Source: Rhizobacter terrae
GTDB taxonomy: Bacteria > Pseudomonadota > Gammaproteobacteria > Burkholderiales > Burkholderiaceae_C
Direction: 5' to 3'
Assembly (NCBI RefSeq): GCF_003852895.1
Contig: NZ_QUSW01000001.1
Coordinates: 558,001 to 622,000, forward strand
Length of the DNA: 64,000 nt
The translations under genes were made by a program, and so were the position numbers. How positions within the stretch are numbered: position 1 is the stretch's first letter; each line of letters opens with the position of its first letter. The notes beneath the pieces were generated by a model, which was given only the letters and a program-made list of their open reading frames with translations, made no database searches and was not told where the DNA came from. Positions 50,199-58,061 of the stretch are shown here, piece by piece.

Positions 50199-50316
50199 AC
50201 CGAAGCGGCAGATACAAGCTAGGGCACTTGGCCTAACTTTCCGCGCCTTCTAGCTTTCCGCGCCCAGCACTCGGCGCTGATGATCCGTGCACCTCTTTCC
50301 CTCCCACGGAGCATCC

Positions 50317-50856
50317 ATGTCCACGCAAACCCTCAGCACCGTCGCGATCAATGTCGTCGGCCAGTACAACCAGGCTGGCAAGCACCTCGTGCGTGCCTAC
50401 CGCACGAGCACCGAGCGTGCCGTCGGCGCCGTGAACGAGCGCTTCGCCGCCGCCGTCAATGCCCGCCCGCTGCCGCTGGTGAGCGAGAACGTGAAGACCA
50501 GCCTCATCACCGCCCAGCAGCACCTGGTCAACCTCGTGGCCGGCGGCCTGAGCGCCAGCGCCAACGGCGCGGACGCCACCATCGACCAGATCGCCCGCGG
50601 TGCCAAGGGTGGCATCGAGCGCATCGCCGAAACCGGCACCAAGATCGAGACGGTGTTCAACACCTCCGTGCTCGACACGGTGAACGTGCTGGCCCTGCCC
50701 GCGGCCTATGTGACGCTGGAGATCGGCAGCCTGGTGAACCAGCGCACGAAGCAGCTGTCCGAGCGCGTGGTCGGCACGCAAGAAGAGACCGTGGCCGAAG
50801 CTCCCGCGAAGAAGCCCGCTGCCAAGAAGCGCGTGGCCCGCACCCGCCGCGCATAA
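50317..50856 (+). CDS. Phasin-like protein
   Basis: A 179-residue largely helical protein. TLSTVAINVVGQYNQAGKHLVRAYRTSTERAVGAVNERF starts it and the end is a Lys/Ala tail (AKKPAAKKRVARTRR) like PhaF/histone-like tails. A hydrophobic patch (VLALPAAYVTLEIGSLV) is central. The context with a PhaI/PhaF-like gene and a TetR regulator suggests a granule-associated protein, but homology was judged by style only. GGAG precedes the ATG. Confidence 0.55.
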   Translation: MSTQTLSTVAINVVGQYNQAGKHLVRAYRTSTERAVGAVNERFAAAVNARPLPLVSENVKTSLITAQQHLVNLVAGGLSASANGADATIDQIARGAKGGIERIAETGTKIETVFNTSVLDTVNVLALPAAYVTLEIGSLVNQRTKQLSERVVGTQEETVAEAPAKKPAAKKRVARTRRA

Positions 50857-50930
50857 TCGGCGCGACCGCGGCCGGCGTTCCTTTGCGGGCGCCGGCCGTT
50901 TCACTTTCTGACGCACCAGGGGACGATGCG

Positions 50931-51404
50931 ATGGCAGGCAAATCGAACCAGAAAGCCGCACCCGCGGCCAAGGCACGGGCCAAGGCCGAGACACCCGCCC
51001 CCGAAGAAAAACAGACTGGCGCGAAGGCCCTGCTGCGCGCCGGCCTCAAGGCGCTGAACGAGGTGCGCGACGACGTCGTCACCCGCCAGAGCCGCGTGTT
51101 CGAAGCCCTGCTGGGCCTGGACACCTCCAAGACCGCGAGCGACCGTTCGGCCCACGAGTGGAAGCTGCTCAACCCCACGGGCGCCGCCGGCGTTCAGAAG
51201 TTCGAAGAGATCTTCGACCAGCGCGTGGCCCGTTCGCTGGAACGGCTGGGGATGCCTTCGCCGCAGGCCCTGGCCACGCTGTGCCAGCAGCTTGAAGCCA
51301 TCAACGAGCACCTGAAGCGCATCGAGTCTTCATCGCCACAGCCGGCGACGAAGAAGCGCGCCGCCCCGCGCAAGACCGCCAGCCGCAAGACCACCGCGCG
51401 CTGA
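50931..51404 (+). CDS. PHA-granule-associated/PhaF-like helical protein
   Basis: A 157-residue protein: Lys/Ala-rich N-terminus, a helical core (LLRAGLKALNEVRDDVVTRQSRVFEALLG...RVARSLERLGMPSPQALATLCQQLEAINEHLKRIE) and a basic tail of KKRAAPRKTASRKTTAR type. The core resembles poly(hydroxyalkanoate) granule-associated proteins, and the tail resembles AlgP/histone H1-like repeats that bind DNA. It could link granules and nucleoid, as PhaF does; this is inference. Confidence 0.55.
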   Translation: MAGKSNQKAAPAAKARAKAETPAPEEKQTGAKALLRAGLKALNEVRDDVVTRQSRVFEALLGLDTSKTASDRSAHEWKLLNPTGAAGVQKFEEIFDQRVARSLERLGMPSPQALATLCQQLEAINEHLKRIESSSPQPATKKRAAPRKTASRKTTAR

Positions 51405-51423
51405 AGGCGACGAGGGCACGCCG

Positions 51424-52056
51424 GTGGTCGCACCCAAGACGCGAGACCGCATCCTCGAGACCAGCCTGAACCTGTTCAACCAGGAAGGCCTGGCGGGCGT
51501 GTCCACGCACCGCATCGCCGCGGAGCTGGACATGAGCACGGGCAACCTGCACTACCACTTCCGCACCAAGGAACTCATCGTCACCTGGCTGTTCCGCCGC
51601 TTCGAGGAACGCTTCGCGCCGTGCATCGATGCGCATGCGAACGTGACCGCGCTGGACGACCTGTGGCTGTCGCTGCACCTCACCTTCGAGGCCATCGATG
51701 AATATCGCTTCATCTACCGCGACATCGACTACCTGCTCAAGGAGTTTCCCGAACTGGAGCAGCGTGCACAGGCGCTGACGGCACGCAACCTGGTGGCCAC
51801 CAAGGCCATGTGCGCCGGGTTGGCCGAAGCCGGCGTGATTGCCGCATCGCCCGAGGACGTGGAGATGCTGGCCCTGCAGATCGTGTTCTCCACCACCTGC
51901 TGGTTCTCGTTCAAGCGGCTCACGCCGCCGCAGAAGTCGCCGGCCTACGGGGCCTCGGCACTGGCCGCCTACTACACGCTCACCCTGCTCTCGCCCTACG
52001 TGGTGGGCGAGAGCAAGGACTACCTGAACTACCTGCGGGCGAAGTACCTGCGGTGA
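51424..52056 (+). CDS. TetR family transcriptional regulator
   Basis: A 210-residue regulator. The helix-turn-helix region is ETSLNLFNQEGLAGVSTHRIAAELDMSTGNLHYHFRTKELIV (about 12-54). The C-terminal ligand domain is all helical and distinctive (WLSLHLTFEAIDEYRFIYRDIDYLLKEFPEL). The start is GTG. It lies 19 bases after the granule-protein-like gene and may regulate the phasin-like genes. Confidence 0.9.
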   Translation: MVAPKTRDRILETSLNLFNQEGLAGVSTHRIAAELDMSTGNLHYHFRTKELIVTWLFRRFEERFAPCIDAHANVTALDDLWLSLHLTFEAIDEYRFIYRDIDYLLKEFPELEQRAQALTARNLVATKAMCAGLAEAGVIAASPEDVEMLALQIVFSTTCWFSFKRLTPPQKSPAYGASALAAYYTLTLLSPYVVGESKDYLNYLRAKYLR

Positions 52057-52059
52057 GGA

Positions 52060-52956
52060 TCAGCCGCGGGAGCGACGCAGCACCAGGGCAGCGAAAGCGG
52101 CTGCGGCCGTGACCAGGACGAACAAGAACAGGGGCTGGGCTAGGTTCGCCAGCGACATGCCAACGCCCTCGACCAGCTGCGCCGCGTCGACCGGCCAGTG
52201 GTTCAAGTCGGCCACCGGCTGATTCGACTGCGCCACGATCGGATGTCCCTTGTGGACGATGGAGTACAGCGCGTTCACCCAAACGCCCTTCAAGGTGTCG
52301 CCGATGAGCGTGATGCCGTAGAACTTGTCCAGCAGCACGTCACTGCCGGCCAGCCCCGCCACCAGCGCGGGCACGCCCCAGCGCTTGAGCCAGGCCGAGG
52401 CTGCCATCGCCACCAGCACGATGGGTGACAGCCACAGCATAGACAGCGTGATGCCCAAGACCATGTAGGCCAGCGTGGCGAGAGAACCGCTCAGGATGCC
52501 GGACCAAGGCACTTCGCCAAAGCCGGACAGCCCCGACGTGACAGCGACGCCCACGACCCCCACCAGAAGGCTACCCACATAGCCGACCAACAGGCCCAGC
52601 AGCGGGATGAGCAGCAACTGCATCAGCACCATGGCTGCGACGCTGGCAGTGTGCGACACCGGCAGCGAGGCCCAGAACTCGACGGAGCGGTCCTGGTGGT
52701 CGCGCCTTGCCATACCAGGCGCCTGCATCACCGTGACGGTCCAGGTGATGGCAAACACCATGAAGGTGACCGCCAGCACGCTGCCGACCATCAGCACCGA
52801 AGGCACGTTCATGGGCGTTTGGCCGACCTCGACCTTGGCGAGCTTGGAGAAGACGTAGACGCCGAGGATCAGCACGATCGGCGCGATCATCACCGCCAGC
52901 CATCCCTTGTGGTGCTGCATCCACTCGCGCAGCAGCAGGGTCTTGAAGGTGTTCAT
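52060..52956 (-). CDS. ABC-2 type transporter permease
   Basis: A 298-residue permease with about six helices: WLAVMIAPIVLILGVYVFSKL, VLMVGSVLAVTFMVFAITWTV and others. It is the membrane partner of the ATPase that precedes it. AGGAGA lies 8 bases before ATG 52956; the in-frame start 18 bases upstream would place this ribosome-binding site inside the gene. It is 3 bases from the convergent TetR gene's stop. The transported substrate is unknown. Confidence 0.85.
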   Translation of the reverse strand: MNTFKTLLLREWMQHHKGWLAVMIAPIVLILGVYVFSKLAKVEVGQTPMNVPSVLMVGSVLAVTFMVFAITWTVTVMQAPGMARRDHQDRSVEFWASLPVSHTASVAAMVLMQLLLIPLLGLLVGYVGSLLVGVVGVAVTSGLSGFGEVPWSGILSGSLATLAYMVLGITLSMLWLSPIVLVAMAASAWLKRWGVPALVAGLAGSDVLLDKFYGITLIGDTLKGVWVNALYSIVHKGHPIVAQSNQPVADLNHWPVDAAQLVEGVGMSLANLAQPLFLFVLVTAAAAFAALVLRRSRG

Positions 52957-52981
52957 CTGAAGTTTCTCCTGCACGGCACGC

Positions 52982-53860
52982 TCAGGCCGAGCTGCGGTTG
53001 AGTTCGGGGGCGCGGGTCAGGGCGACGAAGAGGTCCACCAGCTTGGGCCGCATGCGTCGGCCGAGCTGCGCCACATCGTCGGACGGTGCGCCATCGAACA
53101 GCGCCACCGTCTCGCCTTGCTGCCGGTAGCGCAGCAGCGGATGCGCCGCGGCGATGCGGTCCGCGCTCACCGCGTCGTGGCTGAGCGCGACGAAGCGGCG
53201 GTCCACGTCTTCCAGGCTGATGTCCAGCACCAGCTTGCCCTCGTTCAGGATCATCACGTCGCTCAGCAGCGTCTCGATCTCCTCCACCTGGTGGGTGGAG
53301 ATGATGACGGTGCGCTCGCCGTCGCACCACTCGTCGATGAGCATCTCGTAGAAGGACTTGCGCGAGAGGATGTCCAGGCCCAGCGTGGGCTCGTCGAGGA
53401 TCATCAGCCGCGCATCGATGGACGCGATGAGCGCCAGGTGCAGTTGCACCACCATGCCCTTGGACAGCGTCTTGACCTTGTCGCGCGGGCCCACGCTGGT
53501 GCGCTTGAGCAACGCGCGGGCCCGGTCGGCGGAGAAGCGCGGATGCAGGCCGCTCATCAGCGTGATGAGCTGGTCCACGCGCGCCCAGCGCGGGAGGATG
53601 GCGACGTCGGGGATGTAGCACAGCGACTGCAGCAGCTGCACGCGCTGGCGCACCGGGTCCAGGCCCATCACGCTCAGCTCGCCGCTGCGCGGCATCAGCC
53701 CCACCAGCGCCTTCATGAGGGAGGTCTTGCCCGCCCCGTTGTGGCCCAGCAGGCCCACCACGCGGCCCTTGGGCACGGTGAAGGTCAGTTCGTCGCAGGC
53801 CATCTTGCGGCCATAGCGCACGCTCAGTCCGCGCGCTTCGATCAGGTTGTTGTCGCTCAT
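52982..53860 (-). CDS. ABC transporter ATP-binding protein
   Basis: A 292-residue ATPase: GLLGHNGAGKTSLMKALVG (Walker A), LSKGMVVQLHLALI (a degenerate signature replacing LSGGQ), LMILDEPTLGLD (Walker B) and STHQVEE (H-loop). It overlaps the GntR gene by 4 bases and lies 25 bases upstream of its permease. GntR (YtrA)-ATPase-permease is a common ABC-2 operon, often induced by cell-envelope stress. Confidence 0.92.
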   Translation of the reverse strand: MSDNNLIEARGLSVRYGRKMACDELTFTVPKGRVVGLLGHNGAGKTSLMKALVGLMPRSGELSVMGLDPVRQRVQLLQSLCYIPDVAILPRWARVDQLITLMSGLHPRFSADRARALLKRTSVGPRDKVKTLSKGMVVQLHLALIASIDARLMILDEPTLGLDILSRKSFYEMLIDEWCDGERTVIISTHQVEEIETLLSDVMILNEGKLVLDISLEDVDRRFVALSHDAVSADRIAAAHPLLRYRQQGETVALFDGAPSDDVAQLGRRMRPKLVDLFVALTRAPELNRSSA

Positions 53861-54207
53861 TGCGCCTCCCAGTTCAGGTCTTCCGGCTTGATGCCCAGCC
53901 GCCGCAGCTTCGCCACCAGCTGCGGCCACTCCTCGTTCAGGAACCGCGAGCGCTCGGCCTGCAGCAGCCGCCGGCGGGCGCCGGGCTGCACGTACATGCC
54001 CAGGCCGCGGCGGCTTTCCACCAGGCCTTCGTCCACCAGCGACTGCAGCGCCCGGGTGACGGTGAGCGGGTTGATGACGTACTGGCTGGCGAGCGTGCGC
54101 ACCGAGGGCATGGCCTCGCCTTCGGGCGGATCGCCTTCGAGAAGCTGCCCGGCCAGGTGGCCGGCCAGTTGCCGGTAGATCGGCGAGTCGTTGTTCCAGG
54201 TGGGCAT
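53857..54207 (-). CDS. GntR family regulator, YtrA subfamily
   Basis: A 116-residue short GntR regulator typical of YtrA: SPIYRQLAGHLAGQLLEGDPPEGEAMPSVRTLASQYVINPLTVTRALQSLVDEGLVESRRGLGMYV is the winged helix-turn-helix, followed by a short dimerisation tail. The family represses its own ABC operon. ATG 54207 is fixed by the family N-terminus; the frame is open upstream. A dyad operator lies just before it. Confidence 0.9.
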   Translation of the reverse strand: MPTWNNDSPIYRQLAGHLAGQLLEGDPPEGEAMPSVRTLASQYVINPLTVTRALQSLVDEGLVESRRGLGMYVQPGARRRLLQAERSRFLNEEWPQLVAKLRRLGIKPEDLNWEAQ

Positions 54208-54216
54208 GAGGGCACC

Positions 54217-54240
54217 GGTGTGTTGGTGATGTAGCACACC
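54217..54240 (-). promoter_or_regulatory. Dyad operator of the GntR-ABC operon
   Basis: GGTGTG (54217-54222) and CACACC (54235-54240) are an inverted repeat 10-33 bases before the GntR start. Between them, TACATC on the minus strand, preceded by TGC, could be an extended -10. The arrangement fits autoregulation by the YtrA-type repressor. Confidence 0.5.
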
Positions 54241-54958
54241 ATAGCGGAGCCGCCGGCCGGGGGCCAGATGGGTTGCGATGAACTGCCGGAAGGGGGGGAT
54301 GAACTGCAACGTGACTGGCGGCAATCGACCCAAAGGCGACATCCACAGGGTCGAATTCATCGCCCGTTGGTTGACGGTCGCATCTGTATCGGAATCACGA
54401 GGGTGGCTCCGTGGCGTGGTCATGCACCAGCGTCTGGCATAGGGACGAGGCGGGTCCATGGCCCGACCGAAGACATCTAACGAAAGCGGAAGGCAAATGC
54501 GGCGCTGAATCGCGCCCGTGTCAAGAGAGCCGGCACGGTCGAACCGCTATAGCTCAAAAAGATGTGACAAGTCAGCCAGCCGCAAGCTTTTTCCCGGAGG
54601 AATGTCTTAGATTACTCGCAAACAAATTGCGAAATAGTACCGTTCTGGTCGAGCCCTTCGGCAAGGTCGAGGGCTTGGCCGTGAGTGGAATCGCGGGGAG
54701 GCTCGTTGATCTGACGAACATTAGGTGTGCAGCGCCGATTCGGTGTTTGGCTTGTCCAAGCATCAGAGAGTCGTTTCTACGGCTGCATCAAGCATCCGCC
54801 CAAGTCTGGGCTGGCCGATGCACATCTCTGGCTTTCTCTCGGAAGCCATCTCTATTCGAATAGTTCTCCCGGTTTTCAGGGTGGGCGGCAGCATGTCTAA
54901 CTGGACTGCTTGAAACATGGGGTATCGCCTTCGGCCCGAGTTGAACGAGGAAAGACAA
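54241..54958. other. Gene-free, less GC-rich transition segment
   Basis: About 720 bases with no gene I can support. GC content falls visibly from about 54.5 kb. The sequence contains TATTCGAATA (54853-54862, a perfect palindrome) and several short open frames without convincing starts. It marks the entry into the secretion island and must contain the promoter for the 166-residue protein and its downstream genes; I cannot place it. Confidence 0.5.
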
Positions 54959-55459
54959 ATGACACCAGCTTCACCAAGCACTGAGCACACTGTTCGAACA
55001 ATAGAGCGCGATCCAAACAGTCGGCAGACATTGACTCGTCCGGCAGGAGGGGGCCCACGAGCCAAGCGTTCCACGGCGGCACGTCTATTGATCCAGATCG
55101 CCGTTTGCGTGTCTCTTGGCGGACTCGCACACGCAGATGACAAGAGAGCCGCTTCGGATGTTGCAGAGCCGATTCACCAGTTCCTTGACCGAGCGGCCTG
55201 CTCTGCGCACACAACGTTTCACGTCGAGCAGGTGGATGCGGGCTCCCTTCGCGTTTATGAAAATTTGGTGTTCAAAAACCGACCAACTCTTGTCACCGAT
55301 CCAAATTTGATCGCCAGCTTCAAAGCAGCAAGTCGGGTGTACCGCTGCATTGAGCACAGAAGTGTCGCGGCAGACGCTCCGACGACTCCGATTCAATCAC
55401 TTGTGCTAATTGATTCCACTGGGAACCTAATTGGCATTCTTGCTCGACGGCTCGACTAA
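54959..55459 (+). CDS. Small exported protein upstream of T1SS cargo
   Basis: A 166-residue protein I do not recognise. A long polar N-region precedes a hydrophobic segment (LLIQIAVCVSLGGLAHA, about 38-54), which should direct export or anchoring. The rest has two cysteines (RAACSAH and VYRCIEH) that could form a disulfide. GAGGAAA precedes the ATG, and 15 bases separate its stop from the cargo gene. Its position suggests a dedicated partner (immunity protein, chaperone or inhibitor) of the cargo. This is inference only. Confidence 0.65.
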   Translation: MTPASPSTEHTVRTIERDPNSRQTLTRPAGGGPRAKRSTAARLLIQIAVCVSLGGLAHADDKRAASDVAEPIHQFLDRAACSAHTTFHVEQVDAGSLRVYENLVFKNRPTLVTDPNLIASFKAASRVYRCIEHRSVAADAPTTPIQSLVLIDSTGNLIGILARRLD

Positions 55460-55474
55460 TATCAGGAGGAAACG

Positions 55475-57943
55475 ATGCCCGTTCAAGTTTCAGTTGTGTA
55501 CTCTCAAATTCAAGCGTTTACAGGAGCAGCCCACGGCGCGATCCTTTGGAAGTTCGACGATGGGAAAGAGATCGTATTTCGAGGCGGCCCTGCAAGCGAT
55601 AACCCAAATCGTCTCACCTACAATTTTCTATTTGGTGAAGATGCTCGTCAGGCCAAAGGTGATCTTGACCCGAATATAACGATTACGACGCAAGTACTTG
55701 GGACAGTATCGGATGCAGTAGCCTGGCAAATGATTGAGGGCGTTCGAGATAACATTGCTCACGTCATCGAAACAGGAAATATTTCGTACGTTCCGTACTC
55801 TGTAAATCCCTTCGCCTGCGTGAGCAACTCGAACGCAGTGATGAGCACGGCTGCCACATTCATGGGATTTGGAGATCAAGTCAAAAGCACTCCCATCGAT
55901 CCTCGGTACGGCAATCCGGTTCTCGCCCCAGGCGTGGGATGCGAACTGCCGGGTCTGAGCAATACATACTTGAAGTCTGTATCCCCATTCATGACAACAA
56001 CTCCACCGCCGAAGGCGATGGATCAAGGCACGTGGTCACCCACCACGGATTCGCCAGTGCCAGTGGAGTCTCAGAAGCTGAGTTCGATGGACTTTCAGGA
56101 TCTCAACGGAGACGGCAAGTATGAGAAGGTCGTGATGAACCGGGATGCCAACGGCGACGGTAACAAGGATGCAAATGAAGTAGTTGTCGTCAATGCGGAC
56201 AAGAGTGAACTGGATGACAAGAAGAATTTGTATTTGGGACAAGTTCAATCCGAGGAGGTCATCAACACCGCGGCCGCAGGCCAAGTCAATGTTGCTATCA
56301 CCGGCAGCGGTGCCAGCGACACATTCAGCAACGCCACAGTGAATCTTGCACAGGGCGCTTATGCAACGATCAATGGCACAGGCAATACGATTACCGTTGG
56401 TGGCTACGGACGTGTCGATGTTCTGAACGCCGGTGGCGACAAGATCAACGGAGTGAATCCGTATTCCCAATGGGACACCCACGTTCTGGATGGGAGCAAC
56501 GTCACGGTCACTGGCCTTGGTGACGTATGGGCAAACAACGGAACTCTCAACGTCACCAGTGGCAGCAGCGTCTCACTCCAAGGTTGGAATGAGAGTGCAT
56601 ATGTCGCCTCGGGAGACTTGTTTTCCATCATGGGGAACAATGACGTTCTCTACGGTTCCGGAGTGACTTTGGGGTTGTACGGTCCCTCTACGACCGCGGT
56701 CGTCGGAACCGGCGACACAATCAATTTGAACGGCAGCAACGAATTGCTCTTTGCTTCCGGCGACACGGTGAATCTCACCATGAGCGGACTGACCGGAGTC
56801 AAACTGGTTGGATCGGTTGACTATGTTGGCGGCAACGGTACTAACGATCAGTTTGCGGTTGAAGGAACGAACATCACTGGCAGCTTGCCGAGCAGCGACA
56901 CAATCACGTGGGCTGGCGCCACCACGGGTGATTCAATCAACACTGGCGGCGGAGGGCAATTCACGACGCCCGACACCACACTTTGCGAAGACGACGCAGG
57001 TGATTGGGTTGACGACCCGATCATCCTCAATCTGCGCGGAGGCAGTGTTCAGACGACTGCAGTCGGAACCTCCAGTGTGTACTTCGACATGCAGAACATC
57101 GGCAAGAAAGTCCAGACGGGTTGGGGCACTGCCGGAGAAGGGTATCTGGTCTACGATCCGAACAACCTCAACTCCGTCCCGAATGACAAGGCTATGGTCC
57201 CGGGATTCGCGGCGCTCACAGCGCTCGATACCAACCACGACGGCAAACTGAGTGCATTGGACAGTGCTTGGTCGCATCTTAAGGTGTGGGTGGATCAATA
57301 CGGAACTGGGGCATTCAGCGCGAGCGCATTGTCGACAGTAGATCAACTGGGGATTGCTTCCATCAGCCTCAGTTCCACCCATGTGAACCAAGTCAACAAT
57401 GGCAATAAGATCCTTGATGACAGCGTGTTCACTTGGAAGGCAGGCGGAACAGGAGATATTGCTGGCGTGAGCTTTCGCTACGATCCAACGCACGTCTACA
57501 AGCCGGATCCGCCTGAATACTGTGTGAGTGTCTCTTCGCATCTTCCTGATGGGCGGACTGCTGGAGACGTTCTTGTGGATTCGACCCTTCAGTTGGCGGA
57601 CGAATCCACGCTTGAGGCCGATGAGGGCGTTGTGACACATTCCAAGCGTCAGCGGGTTCCGGGGGTCAAGATCACAACCCAGAGCGGCATAAGCCTGGTG
57701 TGCTCAGAAACGGCGCCAATCCCGACACCGAATGGAGTTTTCCCTGCACCTAAGCTGATCGGGCTGAAAGTTGCGACGCGAGTGGATGACAAGAACGGCG
57801 TCCGCACCGCGTGGGAGACGGTGGAAGTGGTTGAATCGGTTGGAGAGATCGACGTTCAGCACATCGCCGTCGGTGACAAGTGCTTCTGGGCAGGCGAGAT
57901 CGCTGGCGCCTACATCCTTCACCACAACAAGATCCCGCGGTAA
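55475..57943 (+). CDS. Large T1SS cargo with EF-hand loops, Gly/Asn beta-repeats and C-terminal Hint domain
   Basis: An 822-residue protein without signal peptide, directly upstream of a type I secretion system. The N-terminal ~165 residues include AHGAILWKF and FACVSNSNAVMSTAATFMG, suggestive of a permuted papain-like (NlpC/P60 or LRAT-type) fold with His20 and Cys115; unproven. EF-hand loops occur at 209-219 (DLNGDGKYEKV), 224-236 and 585-599. Residues 265-500 are Gly/Asn/Thr-rich beta-repeats. Residues 683-822 form a Hint domain: Cys683, then SGISLVCSETAPIPTPNG and a C-terminal HHNKIPR. AGGAGG precedes the ATG. Confidence 0.8.
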   Translation: MPVQVSVVYSQIQAFTGAAHGAILWKFDDGKEIVFRGGPASDNPNRLTYNFLFGEDARQAKGDLDPNITITTQVLGTVSDAVAWQMIEGVRDNIAHVIETGNISYVPYSVNPFACVSNSNAVMSTAATFMGFGDQVKSTPIDPRYGNPVLAPGVGCELPGLSNTYLKSVSPFMTTTPPPKAMDQGTWSPTTDSPVPVESQKLSSMDFQDLNGDGKYEKVVMNRDANGDGNKDANEVVVVNADKSELDDKKNLYLGQVQSEEVINTAAAGQVNVAITGSGASDTFSNATVNLAQGAYATINGTGNTITVGGYGRVDVLNAGGDKINGVNPYSQWDTHVLDGSNVTVTGLGDVWANNGTLNVTSGSSVSLQGWNESAYVASGDLFSIMGNNDVLYGSGVTLGLYGPSTTAVVGTGDTINLNGSNELLFASGDTVNLTMSGLTGVKLVGSVDYVGGNGTNDQFAVEGTNITGSLPSSDTITWAGATTGDSINTGGGGQFTTPDTTLCEDDAGDWVDDPIILNLRGGSVQTTAVGTSSVYFDMQNIGKKVQTGWGTAGEGYLVYDPNNLNSVPNDKAMVPGFAALTALDTNHDGKLSALDSAWSHLKVWVDQYGTGAFSASALSTVDQLGIASISLSSTHVNQVNNGNKILDDSVFTWKAGGTGDIAGVSFRYDPTHVYKPDPPEYCVSVSSHLPDGRTAGDVLVDSTLQLADESTLEADEGVVTHSKRQRVPGVKITTQSGISLVCSETAPIPTPNGVFPAPKLIGLKVATRVDDKNGVRTAWETVEVVESVGEIDVQHIAVGDKCFWAGEIAGAYILHHNKIPR

Positions 57944-57960
57944 CAGGCACTTCCGGTCCT

Positions 57961-57992
57961 GGGCTCTCCCCCAATCAACAATGGGAGAGCCC
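57961..57992 (+). promoter_or_regulatory. Hairpin between cargo and exporter genes
   Basis: GGGCTCTCCC (57961-57970) and GGGAGAGCCC (57983-57992) form a perfect 10-base stem with a 12-base loop. It starts 17 bases after the cargo stop, in a 118-base gap before the ABC gene. No T-run follows, so it may stabilise the cargo mRNA 3' end or attenuate, rather than terminate, readthrough into the exporter genes. Confidence 0.65.
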
Positions 57993-58061
57993 GGCGAAGG
58001 TGCCTCCTTGTGGCTTTCACATCCGGGGCGCCGAAGATGTCTCTTCGCGACATTCCGTCCC

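Noticed and set aside
54411-54863. 150-codon + strand open frame in the gene-free segment
   Set aside because: No start with a convincing ribosome-binding site and no recognisable motif. Its composition changes in the middle, where the GC-rich DNA ends.
54763-55143. Minus-strand frame with a PilZ-like fragment (VQLDMLPPTLKTGRTIRIEM)
   Set aside because: Only a short resemblance, no RxxxR or D/NxSxxG motif, and it overlaps the well-signalled 166-residue gene. It could be a remnant but I cannot support it.
55475-57943. Classic RTX nonapeptide repeats in the T1SS cargo
   Set aside because: The middle region is Gly/Asn-rich but lacks regular GGxGxDxUx units; the calcium-type motifs I can see are EF-hand loops.
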